A stretch of DNA of 64,000 nt from Eulemur rufifrons (GCF_041146395.1 NC_090989.1:48386501-48450500); one strand, 5' to 3'. Positions 33,640 to 46,764 are shown, numbered from the stretch's first letter. Translations and numbers: made by a program. The notes: generated by a model not told the origin, from the sequence alone.

Positions 33640-34115
33640 TAATAAGTGAGTCAGTTCAGGTCCTTCAAGAAGCAGATGCCAAGTTGGAATTAGGCATGTA
33701 ATTGATTTATTGGGAGAAATGTCTGTGAAGCATCAGGAGAGGGTTGGGCATGGGTGAGAAGAATCTTCAGACTGTGATGCAGGTGAGACACCTGTGAAAT
33801 GAGAGACAAGGCAGGAAAACTGGGTAAGACAGCTTCAGGTCACAGTGTATCTGAAAATGTCTTGGCCAGGCCCAGGTGGAGTCCCCCAGCAAAGGTTGGC
33901 TGTTAGAAGAGTTGGGCTGCTAAAACATGGGCAAAAATAGCCCAGCCCTAGTATTCCTGTTATGCCCAATTCTTGCCTGGGAGCAGCCTATGAGAAGTGT
34001 GGCTTTGGTCTGAGCATGGCAGAGAATCTGTAGGTGCTACAGGTGAGGGCTGAGATCTGAGCTGCACACATCCATGACCACCATGGTCATCTTGGTTGTG
34101 TGTTTTGCTCTAGCG
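33640..34115. mobile_element. Possible old LTR, family unassigned
   Basis: TCAGGTCCTTCAAGAAGCAG, ATGCCAAGTTGGAATTAGGC, ATGTAATTGATTTATTGGGA resembles an old mammalian LTR or dispersed element ('agaagcagatgccaag...attgatttattggga'). The GC content is higher than in the flanks. I cannot name the family or confirm the ends. Confidence 0.45.
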
Positions 34116-34405
34116 ATGCTTAGCTGCTCTGATGCTTTTGAGGAGGAAATGGAATGTTATATTCAAGTAGCTTTGAGGATTTCCAGAGTAGTAGTATGAA
34201 GGGAGAGCAGAAAAAGCATATGCCAAGCAGTTATAATGAGGAAACAGAATCTAAGCTGGCTGTGGAAATGAGTACCTGAGGAGACTGTAGTGCTACCTAT
34301 GCAAACAAGAAACCAAAGTCCCTTTATGCTGAGAAAATGTTCTTAATTCCTCAATTTTCTTTACAAGTTTATGTTTCTGAATATAAAGGAGTCTTATCAT
34401 GTCAT

Positions 34406-34406
<1 letters not shown>
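34116..34406. other. Unassigned stretch
   Basis: Nothing recognised. Confidence 0.35.
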
Positions 34407-34443
<37 letters not shown>

Positions 34444-34446
34444 ACA
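34407..34446. repeat. (CA)n microsatellite
   Basis: About fourteen CA units followed by ACACACAAAAAA-type decay. Likely polymorphic. Confidence 0.95.
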
Positions 34447-35094
34447 AAAAATTTCAAAATTTTCAGTGTAAGTATTTACATACGAGTGAGATAGGAGAGG
34501 AGAGATATGAATCTGCTGTTCCCAAGGTAAGTTCCAATTCCCATATGTTTCGTAGACTTTTAACTACACTGAGTTTGATTTGATTTTTATATATTCATTG
34601 AAGCATTGGTCCCAAATTCCATTGAAATATTTCATTAGATGCTCTAGTGAAGAGGATAAATCAAATACGTTGAACTTGTTTTACTGGGAGATAATATGCA
34701 GCTCTGCAAAATAGTGCCTTACTGTGAGAATCGGAATGGTTATGTTGAACTCTGGGGAATGTACGCTTCATTCACTGACTTTAGAATTAAGTCGCAGTGT
34801 AAGGTCAGCCTCCACACTAGGGCCTACATCTGGATTTCCTCTTGGTTTGCTTCTAGTTGCCTGTTTAAATATCCTACTCCCTGAATGAATATTGTGGAAG
34901 TAGCCGTATGTGTGAGGCTTTACCCACCAGATGCCATATTCTAACTTGAATTTGTCTGGAATTTGTTCTCATTTGTCCTCGGTTTTTCCCCTCATGTTTT
35001 TTCTACCTCAATGGTTATGTCTGGTTTCAAATCTGGTCCCTCTTCAATATATCTTGTCCTGCTCCTATTAATAAAGCCATGCCTGCCTATGTCA
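34447..35094. other. Unassigned non-coding stretch
   Basis: No repeat family or exon recognised. Short plus-strand open frames at 34371-34583 and 34696-34884 have no domain. Confidence 0.4.
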
Positions 35095-35345
35095 GAGATA
35101 TTAACAAGTAAATAATAATTACAGTCACTACCCCTATTAACATAAGTGCCAGGACATAGGCCCTGCTCTGAGAGATTTAAGAAATAGTCACATCGATTCT
35201 CATAACTATACTCTATTTTATTATTATCCCTATTTTATTGATGAGAAAAATGAATCTCAGGTCATGAACTTATATAGTAAATTGTGGAGCAACAGAGAAA
35301 CCAGGCAGATTTCAAATTCTCTCCTTTAATAACTATCTTACACCC
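35095..35345 (-). mobile_element. MIR SINE
   Basis: Antisense MIR: AAGTGCCAGGACATAGGCCC, GATTCTCATAACTATACTCT, TATTATTATCCCTATTTTAT, TGATGAGAAAAATGAATCTC and AGCAACAGAGAAACCAGGCA in consensus order. Confidence 0.8.
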
Positions 35346-37950
35346 TTAGTGTGGGACATTAAATAAGTATCGAGCTTATAAATGTCTGATGCCCATATTT
35401 TCAATATAGTCATAGCTTTATCTCCTTTTAAATTTCTTCATATTAATATGTAAAGACACTGCACTGTCTACCTATAGAAAAAAAAAATCCTAGGTATGTA
35501 CAAGGCCATTGTTAGGTGGTTGTTGATTTCTTTCCAATGCTGAACACATGGCTTAGTGCTTATATTTATTGATGCCTTAGGGTAACTCATTTTGGTTATA
35601 ACTATAATCATAACGATCAAACAGAAGTGTAGGTAATTTTTTTTCCTTATAGTTTCAGGTCCTATTTTCATTAGAATTGTTGCTATAGGGCTTGAGGCTT
35701 TTCATATCATAAAGCTAACTTCTTAAATCAGGAACAGAAAGAACTCTCCTACAATATGATATATGCTTCCAGATGTGAGTGTCAAAATAAGCAATATACT
35801 TGTTAAAAGAAGATTTTACCTGTTTCTCTCTTTCTTGGCCTACCCAACAGTTACACTTTTCAAAACTATATTGGAAAATTAATTACTTAAAATTGCAATG
35901 GCTGAAAAGCAAATGAAAAGTTTAGTAAAGTCAGTGATAGTTTTCCACTGCAGAAGTCAAGCAATTACCTGTCTGAGATAGTGCCCTGTTTCTTTAACAT
36001 GTTTCTATCCATCAGTTATGGTATCTGTTTCTAAATGTTGTGAAGAAATAGGTTACAGCATTTGAGTCAAGTGTTTCATTTTAAGTAAAGGATTTTATTT
36101 GATAAAATTAGACACAATCTTTTTCTTGTTTTGCCTCATAGTCTGTGTGGTAACTGAGAGTTTGTTTTCTGTAAACAGAAGATATTTCTCCCAAGGAATT
36201 GAATATAATATTATATGAGTATTAATTTCACTGATAAATTATTGCAAAATTCAAGGTGTTGCAAGTTTTTTCTGTTTCATAGGAATCTAAATTAACAAAA
36301 ATGTGAAAAAAATAATTTTCTAGAATAGTTTAGAACTTAATTTTGCAGAAAATATATAATAAAAACATCTTGTACTTAGAAAATATTTCTTCTGTCAACA
36401 TATATTTACCATTTGAAAAACATTTTCAAATTTGCCATGAATAGTCAGAGTATGGAAAAAATTAAATAAAAAAGCACTTTCATAACTGTACTCTCTGATC
36501 CTTACTTACTGTGCAATTCCTCTTGAATTGACAAATCAAATGAAAAGGAAAACAGAAATAATTAGTCAGGTAATATAGCAGTGTTCAAAATTAACCATAC
36601 TATTGGGAAGATAGTTTTACTTCTAATATGCGATACATTTTCTAATAGGTTCTCCATTTGTAATCTTTCATATGTGTTTCTTCCTTTACATTATTAATAT
36701 CATCTTATTCGTATTTTGATAACTTAACACTTAGATAACTTCAATAAGCTATAATCATGTTTACTGTCACCAAACTCTTGCTACTTTCAAACTGCTTCCA
36801 GGTGCATATTTTAAAACATGACTTTTATTTGCTTGTTCCCGTTTAGAACTCCTTATCATTTAGTTCCAACTCAGTCTAATTTTACTGACCCGCTTTCTGC
36901 AAGCACTCTTTAGCAAAGCCAGCTTCTCACTGTATAACCACAGATACCATCATCAGTTTTGTTGTTATTGCATATGTTGTTCTTCAGATAAGGCAAATGC
37001 TGCCTTTCCCTTATGTCCAAAACTGTTCTCATTTCTCCATAAAGTCTCAGCCAATTGACATTTCTGTTATGATTTTCTCTTCTTTGAATTTTGAAACCCA
37101 TCTATGTTGTATAGCCTCAAACTGGACTCTAGCTTATATTGTTTTCTAGTTGCTTCATGTATCATTTTCTTCGGGTAGGTTATTAGTCTTAGAATATAAT
37201 TGTATTCTCTACCAAGGCTTGCTGAACACTAAGAAATAATTAGAATTAAACAATTATAAACATTCCAATAATGCATATATCTAATATAGTAATAGCATAC
37301 TATTAAAATATAGTAGCATGCAGCTTAATACAAGTGGTTAAACTGTTCCTCAAGGTGTCTACAATTTCTAAAACATTTTTATAAATTAATACACATGAAA
37401 TTAGCTACATGTTATTCTTGTATTTTTTTCAAGTAAGAAGTAGCAAGATAGCATCCTATTTTAAACTTTGAGAACTGATCACTAAGTTTAAACATCACAT
37501 ATCCAAAATACAAGCTGAGTAAAAATTTTTTAGCAATAATTTTTAATTTATTATGTTAATAAAATATCAAATTATAACACTCAAATTTTGTTCCTTAATA
37601 TTTTGTTTTATATGCAATTTTGAGAACTTGATAATAAGTTATGGACCTACCCACTATTTCCTCTTTCCCCAAATAAAATGCATATGAATATGCAATATAT
37701 TTTCATGCCATTTGTTCTAGTTTGTGTTGAAAGTGGAATTCCTTTGTACAAAACATACAGTCAATTAAAAAAAAAAGTCATATTATGAAGAGTTGGAATG
37801 AAAATAGTGGCTTCCTTAAAAAAAAAAAAAGACATAAAGGCAAATTGGGCATTCTGCTTAAAAGTATATTTAAATAAGTAAGTTGCTGGTATTTAACTTG
37901 AATAAGAAGTTGCTATTAATATTTTGGATTTGACTCATGTCATCTTCGAT
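35346..37950. other. Long unassigned AT-rich stretch
   Basis: 2.6 kb without a family, RNA gene or exon that I can recognise. Contains A-runs at about 37766-37776 and 37819-37832. Confidence 0.4.
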
Positions 37951-38760
37951 ATCCAATTGAGCTTTTTAACTTTTTTCTTTTTGATGATAATAAAAGTTGA
38001 TAACCTGATTCACAGAGGTTCATAGAAGCATGTCAAATCAGAAATCTTGTAGCTTATGTTACCAAGCAAGCGTTAGCTTGTGTCAAGGAATTCTTGATAT
38101 TTCCAAGGCTCTGAGTCAGATTCATGTTAGATTGTTTCCTATCTTTTCAAATGAATGAGCTTAGTTCTTGCAATGCAGCATTAATCATGCTCACTATTTC
38201 AGCAAGAAAATATTTAAATCTATACCTTAATTTTATAAATGTTATGAAATTAAATTTCCAAAGAGTCCTGCAGTATTTTCTGATATTTACAGATTTCTGC
38301 TCACTGAGAAACTGACAAGGCTTTGTGATTTCTGATTTCAGGCTAGAAAAACACTTCTTGCAATACTGGAAAATTCAAATAGTTGTCCCTGTTGACTCTC
38401 CCTTATACCTATTATTAGCTGTTTCATATCATCTCAATCTTCCTTTGGTAGCACAGAAGTTCAGGGGGATAGTAATAAAAGCAAAGAATTCATGCAGTTG
38501 CTCACAGGCCACCCTGATTCATCAAACCCATCAGTACAATGATCTTCCTGGAGATTTGTCTATGCAGCGATGGCATCAGATACAGCCAATGAGCAAACAG
38601 GAATTCATCACCACCTGGTTTATTTGTTCTTATAAGGACCATTTTATCTGGACTTCTGGGAGGTCTGAAAAGCATTAAAATGCTATTTATTTGTGACCAA
38701 TATATATACATCCCTTTACAATCTTATCATTTCTCTGCTTCTAAAAGACCAAAATTGAGA
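37951..38760. other. Candidate single-copy, possibly conserved non-coding block
   Basis: Repeat-free and of balanced composition. Motifs include the near-palindromic AAGCAAGCGTTAGCTTGTGT at about 38065-38084, TGCAGCATTAATCATGCTCA at about 38174 and TTTATTTGTTCTTATAAGGA. A 117-codon plus-strand frame (38325-38678) begins without a known domain, and its composition gives no support for coding. I treat it as chance. Confidence 0.25.
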
Positions 38761-39429
38761 CTTATGAAAGTGTTATTATGTAGTTCAACCCCAGAGGGAC
38801 CTTCTGCTCAGTTTTGTTGAAACTTCAAATTTTTCTTTTTTTGGCCTCTCCCATCTGTGTGATCACATAAATCATAAATGTTGTACAATGTCCTTCTCTT
38901 TAGCTAATTTCTCTAAAATTGATTACTGATCAAATATGTTGTCCTAAGTTCAATTATTTTGTACAATTCATTTCTGAAAGCATGCTTGAATGTGTGTGTA
39001 TGTATATAGTTTTACCTAAAACATATTTAATAAAATATAATTTTTTTATTATCACTATGCCCCCCAAATGTCCCCCTTACTTATTACATGGATTTGCTTA
39101 AATTTCCATCATCCCTATAAAAAAGCTCACCTTTAATTTCTTACATTCTTCTAAGTATTTCCCATTGGTGTCTTTACAAATCTTCCTCTGGTTTAGCCAA
39201 AGATTTTCTAAAGTATCAATAAAGCTGACAACTGAGACTTGTTTTGAAAAATTTACCTCATTTCTGTGGTAAATTTATCTTCCATTTACAGACAAGCCAT
39301 GAATAAGCTTTTCCACTCCCATTATTCTGAGAGTGGACTTTCACATTCTTTCAAAAATATTAAGCTCCATGCTGTGATAGTTGAATATAGATTCAGACAA
39401 CTTGCTTCTCTAAGATCAGTCACAGCCTG
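38761..39429. other. Unassigned AT-rich stretch
   Basis: Nothing recognised. Confidence 0.35.
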
Positions 39430-39950
39430 AGCTCTGAGATCAAACTGATATATATGGAAGAGTGATGCTTAAAGCATATTCCAGAGACCCTTGGTGTTCA
39501 CAGAGATCTTTTCAGAGGGTCTGCAACATCACAACAATTTTCATAATAATACTAAGGTATTATTTGCTTCTTTAACTCTCATTTTCTCCTGAGTGAAGAG
39601 TTTTCCAGAGGCTACATGATTTGATATTGCAACACAGTGGAGCAATAAGAAAGCAGGTGTGAAAATTCAGCTATTTCTATTAAGAGAGACAATAAAAGAA
39701 TTGTAAAATGTAAGCAATGCCACTCTTAACCCTAACTTTTTTGTTGTTTTAGAAATCTCAGACTTTTTAAATAAAACATCTTATGTGAATAGAATAATGA
39801 ATAAATATTTTTAAATTTCCGTTTTAATTTCCAATACAGCAATTATAGAGAGACATAGCTTGCATAAACCAAAGTTCTTTGAGATTCTCAATACCTTTTA
39901 AGTGAAAGGGTCCTGAAGCCAAAAGTTTGAAAACCCTCTTTTGAATCTTG
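39430..39950 (+). mobile_element. hAT-Charlie DNA transposon, non-autonomous
   Basis: GTGTTCACAGAGATCTTTTC, AGAGGGTCTGCAACATCACA, TTTTCATAATAATACTAAGG, TTTTCCAGAGGCTACATGAT, TGCCACTCTTAACCCTAACT and a 3' end CTGAAGCCAAAAGTTTGAAAACC follow a common old mammalian hAT element. Its end is 'aagtttgagaaccactg'. The left terminus is not clear. No transposase frame. Confidence 0.75.
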
Positions 39951-40669
39951 AAGTACAGCCAATCTTCTATATACAAATGGAGAACAACCTGCCAAGCTAG
40001 CTCTGGTTAGTACCAATCCAAATATTTGTCCATGGTCCCAGGCCCTGCTGGATTTCTTGGTCATCTGATCTACATTCTTGCCCTCCTGGATGATAGAGCC
40101 TGACTCCACTCCCCCTTGGTTTGAAAACTTGTTTGTATCTCTTCTTGGCTTATTGATCCTTGCTTTCTAGTTTTACCCCCTTGACTATTCTCACAATGTC
40201 ACCACGTTTTCAGGAGGGAGATAATTCCTTGTATCAAACCAAGCCTGGGTTCACCTGAGAAGATTATACACTTCCTTGTCTTTATTCGTATGTTAGGAGT
40301 TTGCTGTTTGGCTTAATTAACATTGATACTAATTGGGTATCTGACATTTTATCTTAGATCTAACAGGGCTGATAATTCCCTCCCCTGAATAGTATCCCTG
40401 ATGTATTTATTGACTCTCATTTTTTCCCTTCATGTCTAAATTCTAGCATTACCCTAGGATTGAAGTTCTTCCCTGGCCTCTCTTTAAAATTCATTCTGTT
40501 CATGCCCTAATACTCCAGTAATTCTATTGATTGATGCTCTTTCCATTCTTGATGTCTTGCAGCAGGACTCTTAACCTATAATTGGAAGTCCCAGATGTTT
40601 CCTAGTTTAGCCCTCTCTTGCTCCAGCCTACTACTGAAACACCCCATCAACTCATGTGGATTTCTTTGG
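39951..40669. other. Unassigned stretch
   Basis: No family recognised. Slightly more GC-rich near 39960-40140, where a 73-codon minus-strand frame has no domain. Confidence 0.4.
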
Positions 40670-42475
40670 TTGCAATTCAAAAACATTTTTATTCAAGTAT
40701 AACATACATTATTTATACATACAAACTATAATCATTCAAGATGACGGGTTTTCACAAGTTGAACACATTCATGAAAAGCAAAATCCAGATTAAGAGACAG
40801 AAGACTACCAGCATCAAGAAGCCACTTTGTCTACTTCTGGTCACTATTTCAAAACTAAAACAATGCTCCTCTTGAACAACATGAATTTACCTGTGTTGGA
40901 AATTTATACATGTAGGATCAAATGATGTGAAGTCGTTTCCATATAGCTTTTTCATTCAACATTTATTATTTGTGATATATGTATTATTGTGTTGTTCATT
41001 TTCATTGTTGCATGGTATTCCATTGTGAAAAAAATTTTGTAATTTATTTCACCATCTGACTATTATTTAGGCTTCTGAATAGTATTGCTAAGAACATTTT
41101 AGTGTATTATATTTCATGAACCTCTGCATTTCTGTTGGTTATGCGTCTTAGGAATAGAATTGCTAGATCATAGGATATGTTCATGGTCAGCTATAGTAGA
41201 TATTGTCAACAATATTTCAAAGTGATTGCACAAAGTTGTACTCTGATCAACACTGTCAGAGAGTTCTGGTTGTGCCATATCCTTGTCAGCATTTGTTATT
41301 TTCTGCCTTTTGTGTTTAGGGTAGTAGTAATAATACATCATGGTTTAATTTGCATTTCCCTGATCAATAATGAGGCTTAGCATCTTTTCATATGTTTGTA
41401 AGACACTTAGATACTCTATTTTGTCCTAGACTTAGTCTTTTGCCCATTTTTTGTCCTGAATATCATTTTTCTATGATTTACAGTGTTCTACATATTCTGG
41501 GCATAGCCCTCTTTTAAGATAATGTGTTGTAAATATCTTGTCTTTCTCTGTGATACCTTTATATTCCCTTCAGTCTGTTTTTGAAAAATGGAAAACTCTT
41601 AGTTTTCAAGTTGTGTAAATTATTATTTTCCTTTACAATTAGCTCCCTGTGTCATTTTAAAAATATTTAGAATTCTTTGGTTACTCAAAAATCAACAGAA
41701 TTATTTTCTATGTGTTCTTATTTAAATTTTATTATATTACTTTTTACTTCATTGTTTTAAGTAAATTTTGAAATATACTTTAAATATTATTTTCTTTAAA
41801 ATTTTATTGTTTAGATTGCAGTCTACATGGAATTAATTTTTGTATATGGCATGAGGTAGGGGACAAGATACTTTTTCCATATGGAAATCTAATTTTGCAA
41901 CGTTTATATAAAGACCACTGTTTCCCACTACCCTACAGTATCTTGCTTGCCATAAATTAGTCAATTCTGGTGCCAAACTCTATTTTTTTATTTCATTGTC
42001 CTATTTCCGTCTTCCAGTGCTAATTCAATACTATCTTACTATTATCACTTTATACTAGTTTTTCATAATAGGTAGTGTAAATCTTCCAGCTTTGCTCCTC
42101 TTCCAAACTTTATGTACTCTTCACCTATCATATTTCTATATAGATTTAAAACTAGCTTTAAAATTTTTATGAAAACAAATATATTGTTTGGAATTTTGTT
42201 AGGCATTTTTGTAGATTAATTTGGGGAGGGAAGACTAGGCATATTTAAAACATGTGACATGTGAAGGCATGTATCATGTTACAATAAGGAAGTTCCTTTT
42301 TACTCCCCATTTACTAAGAGGTCACATCATAAATGAACAATAAATTTTAATTCTAAATATATTTAGAACTCTATGATATGAGTATTATTTTGTATATTCA
42401 ACATTTCTACATATTTGCCTATATATTTGCCTTGTCCGGTGTTCTTCATTTTTTAATTTTTCTTCTTGTTTTTTA
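40670..42475 (-). mobile_element. Old L1 (L1M-type), antisense
   Basis: The L1 3' UTR and distal ORF2 in reverse: TTTATTCAAGTATAACATAC, CATATAGCTTTTTCATTCAA, TGCATGGTATTCCATTGTG, TAGAATTGCTAGATCATAGG, TTTGCATTTCCCTGATCAAT, TTTTCATATGTTTGTAAGAC and ATTTTTGTATATGGCATGAG. No intact frame. It continues on the other side of an Alu monomer. Confidence 0.75.
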
Positions 42476-42603
42476 TTTGTTTGTTAGAGTGAAGCCTTGC
42501 TGTGTTGCCCAGGCTGAACTCCAACTTCTAGGCTCAAGGAATCCTCCCACCTCAGCCTCCAGAGTAACTGGGACTATGGGCATATGTCACTGTACCCAGC
42601 CCT
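42476..42603 (-). mobile_element. Free left Alu monomer-like SINE (FLAM type)
   Basis: Antisense monomer: GAGTGAAGCCTTGCTGTGTT, GCCCAGGCTGAACTCCAACT, GGCTCAAGGAATCCTCCCAC, CCTCCAGAGTAACTGGGACT and a head CACTGTACCCAGCCC. Single arm only, nested in L1 sequence. Confidence 0.82.
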
Positions 42604-42880
42604 CTTTTCTCCTTCTTTATGTTTCCATCTGAGATAGTTTTCTTTCTGCCTAAAGAACTCCCATTCAATGTTTCTTTACAGTGCGGATCCGCCTGCAATT
42701 AATTCTCTTAGCTTTTGTCTGAAAATGTTTTTATTCAACCCTTATTTTTGAAAGACGTCTTTTCTGTATATAGAAATATAGGTTCAATTTTTGTTCCTCT
42801 TGACTTCAAAGATTTATTCCATTACCACCTTACTTTCAAGAATTCAGCAGTCTTATTGTTTCTTCTTTTAAGTCCATAAG
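42604..42880 (-). mobile_element. Old L1 fragment, antisense
   Basis: TTCTGCCTAAAGAACTCCCA, ATGTTTCTTTACAGTGCGGA, AATTAATTCTCTTAGCTTTT, GTCTGAAAATGTTTTTATTC and ATAGAAATATAGGTTC match a well-known antisense L1M block ('ctgaagaactcccttta...gcaggtctg...aattctctcag'). Confidence 0.65.
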
Positions 42881-43269
42881 CCAAATTAGAGTTTCAATCT
42901 GTTATCGCATTGGACTGTAGAGAGTTGGCTTGTATTAATACCCTTGCTTCCTTCATTTCATTAACAAAAATAATTTCCTACTGCCTTCTGTGAATTCTAT
43001 ATTTTTAAAAAGCATTTACCACAAAAGGTGGCCAAGGAAATGCTAACATTTCTCATTTTATATTTCTAACTAATGTAGACTTAGGCTTTTCAATATTTGA
43101 CCTTAAGTCGATCATTGACATATCTATCATTCACACATCCAATTATAGATTTAAATAAGGGCAATCCTTCTCCAGAATATATTTATATTCTTGTTTTCCT
43201 ACTTCTTACTTATCATTAGCCAGCTGCCTTAACTTTTATGTGTCCAAAATCATTCCTTTTCACCTGACC
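42881..43269. other. Unassigned stretch between L1 pieces
   Basis: Nothing recognised. Could be decayed L1. Confidence 0.3.
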
Positions 43270-43394
43270 CTCCATTATATTCATTTTCTTATCGCTGAGT
43301 TTTAAGAGTTCTTTGTATATTTTGGATAAGAGTTCTTTACCAGATATCCTTTGCAATATTTTCATTCAGTCTGTGGCTTGTCTTCACATTCTCC
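43270..43394 (-). mobile_element. Old L1 ORF2 fragment, left of nested insertion
   Basis: Antisense ORF2: TTATCGCTGAGTTTTAAGAG, TTCTTTGTATATTTTGGATA, AGTTCTTTACCAGATATCCT, TTTGCAATATTTTCATTCAG and TCTGTGGCTTGTCTTCACAT. It breaks at 43395 and resumes at about 44130 with the next ORF2 bases. Confidence 0.75.
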
Positions 43395-44129
43395 TTTTTT
43401 AGCTTTATTAAGGTTTTTTTTCTCCCCCCCTTTTATTATGGTTTAATTGAAAAATAAAATATATATCTATTTATGGTGTACAATGTGATATTTTAATATA
43501 TATATATCATGATATAATTACATCAAGCTAACTAACCTCTCATACTTATCATTTTTTGGGGAGAGAACATGAACATTTAAGATATAATCTCTTAGCAATT
43601 TTAAAGTACACAATGTATTATTATTAACTATAATTACCATGTTGTATGATCATTGGTGGAAATGTAAATTCGTACAACCATTATGGAAAACAGTATGGAG
43701 GCTCCACGAAAACTTAATAATAGAGCTACCATATGATTCAGCAATCCCCCTTTGGGGTACATATCTTAGGAAAATGAAATCCATAACTCAAAGGTATGTC
43801 TTCATTCCCAAGTTCATTGCAACATTATTCTTAACAGTCAAGAATCCACTTAATGGATGAATGGATTTTTAAAAAATGTAGTGTACACACACATACAAAC
43901 ACACATACAATGGAATACTATTAAACCTTAAAAAAGAAGGGTATCCTGTGATTTTCAACAACATGAATAAAAGTGGAAGACACTATGCTAATGAAATAAG
44001 ATACGAACAGAAAGATATACCACATCATCTCACTTAGGTGAGGAATCTAAAAAAGCTAAACTCACTGAAGCCGAGAGTAGAACGGTGGTTTACAGGGACT
44101 TGCAGAGTGGGAGGGCACAAAGTTTTTAT
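43395..44129 (-). mobile_element. 5'-inverted (twin-primed) L1 nested in older L1
   Basis: The left half, 43395-43649, is the L1 3' UTR in antisense (TTATGGTGTACAATGTGATA, ATTAACTATAATTACCATGT). The right half, 43650-44129, is in the opposite, sense orientation: ORF2 C-terminus and the start of the 3' UTR. A plus-strand frame contains WWKCKFVQPLWKTVWRL, and CCATATGATTCAGCAATCCC and GGAATACTATTAAACC follow. The right half is the upstream part of the same L1, inverted, with some 3' UTR lost at the joint. Host L1 flanks ATTCTC and ATTCTA suggest a short, decayed target duplication. Confidence 0.8.
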
Positions 44130-44400
44130 ATTCTATCGATGGTGTTTTTCACAGAGCAGACATTTTTAATTAATTGGTCTGAAGCCAAGCTTATCAATTC
44201 TTTCTCCCTTGAATCACACCTTTGGTGTTGCATTTAAAAAGTCATCACCATACCCAAAGTTGCCTCAATTTTCTTCTATGTTATCTTCTAGCATTTTTAT
44301 AGTTTTATATTTTATGTCTAGAACTGTGATTCAGTTTGAGTTAACTTTTATTTCATTTTGATTTTTTCATTTGATTTGCTAGGTTATAAGAGATGAGATT
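44130..44400 (-). mobile_element. Old L1 ORF2 fragment, right of nested insertion
   Basis: Host L1 resumes: GATGGTGTTTTTCACAGAGC, AGACATTTTTAATTAATTGG, TTATCAATTCTTTCTCCCTT, TTATAGTTTTATATTTTATG and GATTCAGTTTGAGTTAACTT. This is the direct continuation of the block at 43270-43394. Confidence 0.75.
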
Positions 44401-46764
44401 TGATGTTTACTACATAAAACTAGGAAAGCTACTGGTTTCATTTTTAATTTATTTTTAAATTTTTCCAAATGTAGCCAAGTCATATCCTATCCATTGGATT
44501 TGTAATGGATACATTAGGGATTTCACAATAAACCATTAGGACACTTGGCACATCACAGAATACAAGTAACATTCCATGTTAATCTTAAACCGCTACATAT
44601 CAGAGTTGTAAGACAGTAAATTTGGGATCATATTTCCACTTGTCTCATGTCAAGGTATAAGTTAAGACATTGTGTTGACCCTTTCTTTGAGCATCTCATG
44701 TAATATTTTATTCCTGAAATCTTTTAAGAACAGTAGTGCTAATATTACTTGTCTTTGATTCTAGAGACTTAAAGCTTTGCAAGTGTCTTATCCCACCTAC
44801 ATATTTTTAATAGATATTAAAATAGGCATTTTCTTTACTTTCTAGAATAACATTTTAGAAAATAACTTATCTAGCATCTTCAAGAAGGAATGAAGTCATT
44901 TACAAAATTTGAAACCCAAACTTTGTACAACTTAATCAATATGTCAGTTAATAAATATTTATTTGGAAAATGCCACTCTAAAATCTTCAATTTTATGGGC
45001 TATACATGTGTTTTTGTCCCCTCCAGAAACCAATATGCATATGAATGAACAATGTGCTAATGAAGATACTAGTTGATATCAATGTTTTACTTATTCTTGC
45101 TAGTCATTAACTTGCTTGTAACATTCATTGATTCAGTAGATACTGTAACAAGCTTCATTACTGTGGCTGAGGGAGGGATATAGAAAGATAGAGGAAGAAC
45201 ATATATACAATGAAACAAAACACATCTGCTCTAGAGACAGTTTTAGTCTATTTAGACTGTATTTGCAATACACATGGAAATAACCCGAGAACGTGTTCTG
45301 AATAACACTTCGTTAAAATCCTAATATTCTTTTTGGTAAAGAAAGAAATGAAGAAAAGCCCTATATTTTATAAGTTCACCTGGTTAGAACTCATATCAAA
45401 ATTTTATACATAATTAAATATTTATGTCTTATGATAATGTTCTCTATAGGTCTGATTTTATAGATGAATCTAAACATAATTTAATAACTTAAGTTCAAAG
45501 TCACAGGGCCAGAAAAATGATATTTGATCTCAGATCTAAGTCATCTCAAAGCTCTTGTGCTTTTTGCTATCTATAACTCAGATCTAACCTCCCTCAAACT
45601 TCGTCTTCTTTTTGTCATATTCTGTAATATAGGAAAAGCAAAAAGTTATTCTAAAAATTTTCAATCACATTGTGAAAAACAAGTCTTCTTTTAATCTATA
45701 TTTATACTAAAACAAAAATATACCATTCCATTCGGTCCTTTACTGGTGGCAATATGAGGTAGGAAGGATTTATTGCAAATTAAAATGTCTGTTCAATGTA
45801 TATATAAAGACTATTTCAAATCATGGCCAAATCACCAAGGTTACATTTAAACAAATATACCATACTGAAACACAAATTCTTACTTTTCAAATACTAAAGC
45901 CAAAAATATGTCATTTTACAAAAGAAAAAGTTATGTTTTAGCAAACTTACAAGGTTACTCAATTAGCCTACTTTATAGATGTTAATTGTAACAGTGTCCT
46001 CTTTTTAAACACTTAGCTAATTGTACAAATTATGAAGTACTAAATATGTGCTCATTTAAAATGGTCTGTAATAACTTTGGGACATATTTTTGACAGAATG
46101 TAATAATTACCTAAATGGTAAGGTCAAAATCTATTTCTACTTCAAACTACCAAATTGCAGAAATCACAAAAATATAACTTTTACCCCCCTCATTCAAAAA
46201 TATACCAAAGACCTTAACAAAATCAAGCTCTTCTACTATAATGTAAAATCCATGAAGAAAATAATTATATTATTTGTTTGTTATTTTCCTTTAATGAATG
46301 ACTTTAAAATTTGACTTAATTCATACCGTTTTGGACCTTTTTATTACATATCCGTACCTAGTTGACTACTGTTGATGAATCTGCATTCACAAAAGTCAAT
46401 TCTAATGGTTTTCATGGAGATGTAATCTTTAAATAATAACTATAGATATAATAATCTTTGTTAATTCCCTTCAAAAATATTGCTCAACTAGATACTATTT
46501 GCAATAAAAGGGACATGAAAATCTTATTGATTTTGTGCAACAGAAATTCTTCTTTATTCTCTAGCAAGAACTTCAAGGTTTTAGTAAAACTAAGTTAGAA
46601 AACATCCTCCTGAAGATAATATAAGTAGCTTAAAGAAGCCAATGCACAACTCAAGAGCATTACTTGTAAAGAAATATGATTTTGAGATGAGATTATTATT
46701 TAAAATTTCACTACTTTCATCTATTCCTGCTCTATGATATAAAAAAAATTAGAAAAAAAATTCT
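44401..46764. other. Long unassigned AT-rich stretch
   Basis: 2.4 kb without a recognised family, RNA gene or exon. Confidence 0.4.

Noticed and set aside
38325..38678. 117-codon open frame
   Set aside because: No domain, no plausible splice or promoter context, and composition is not protein-like. Kept only as part of a possible conserved non-coding block.
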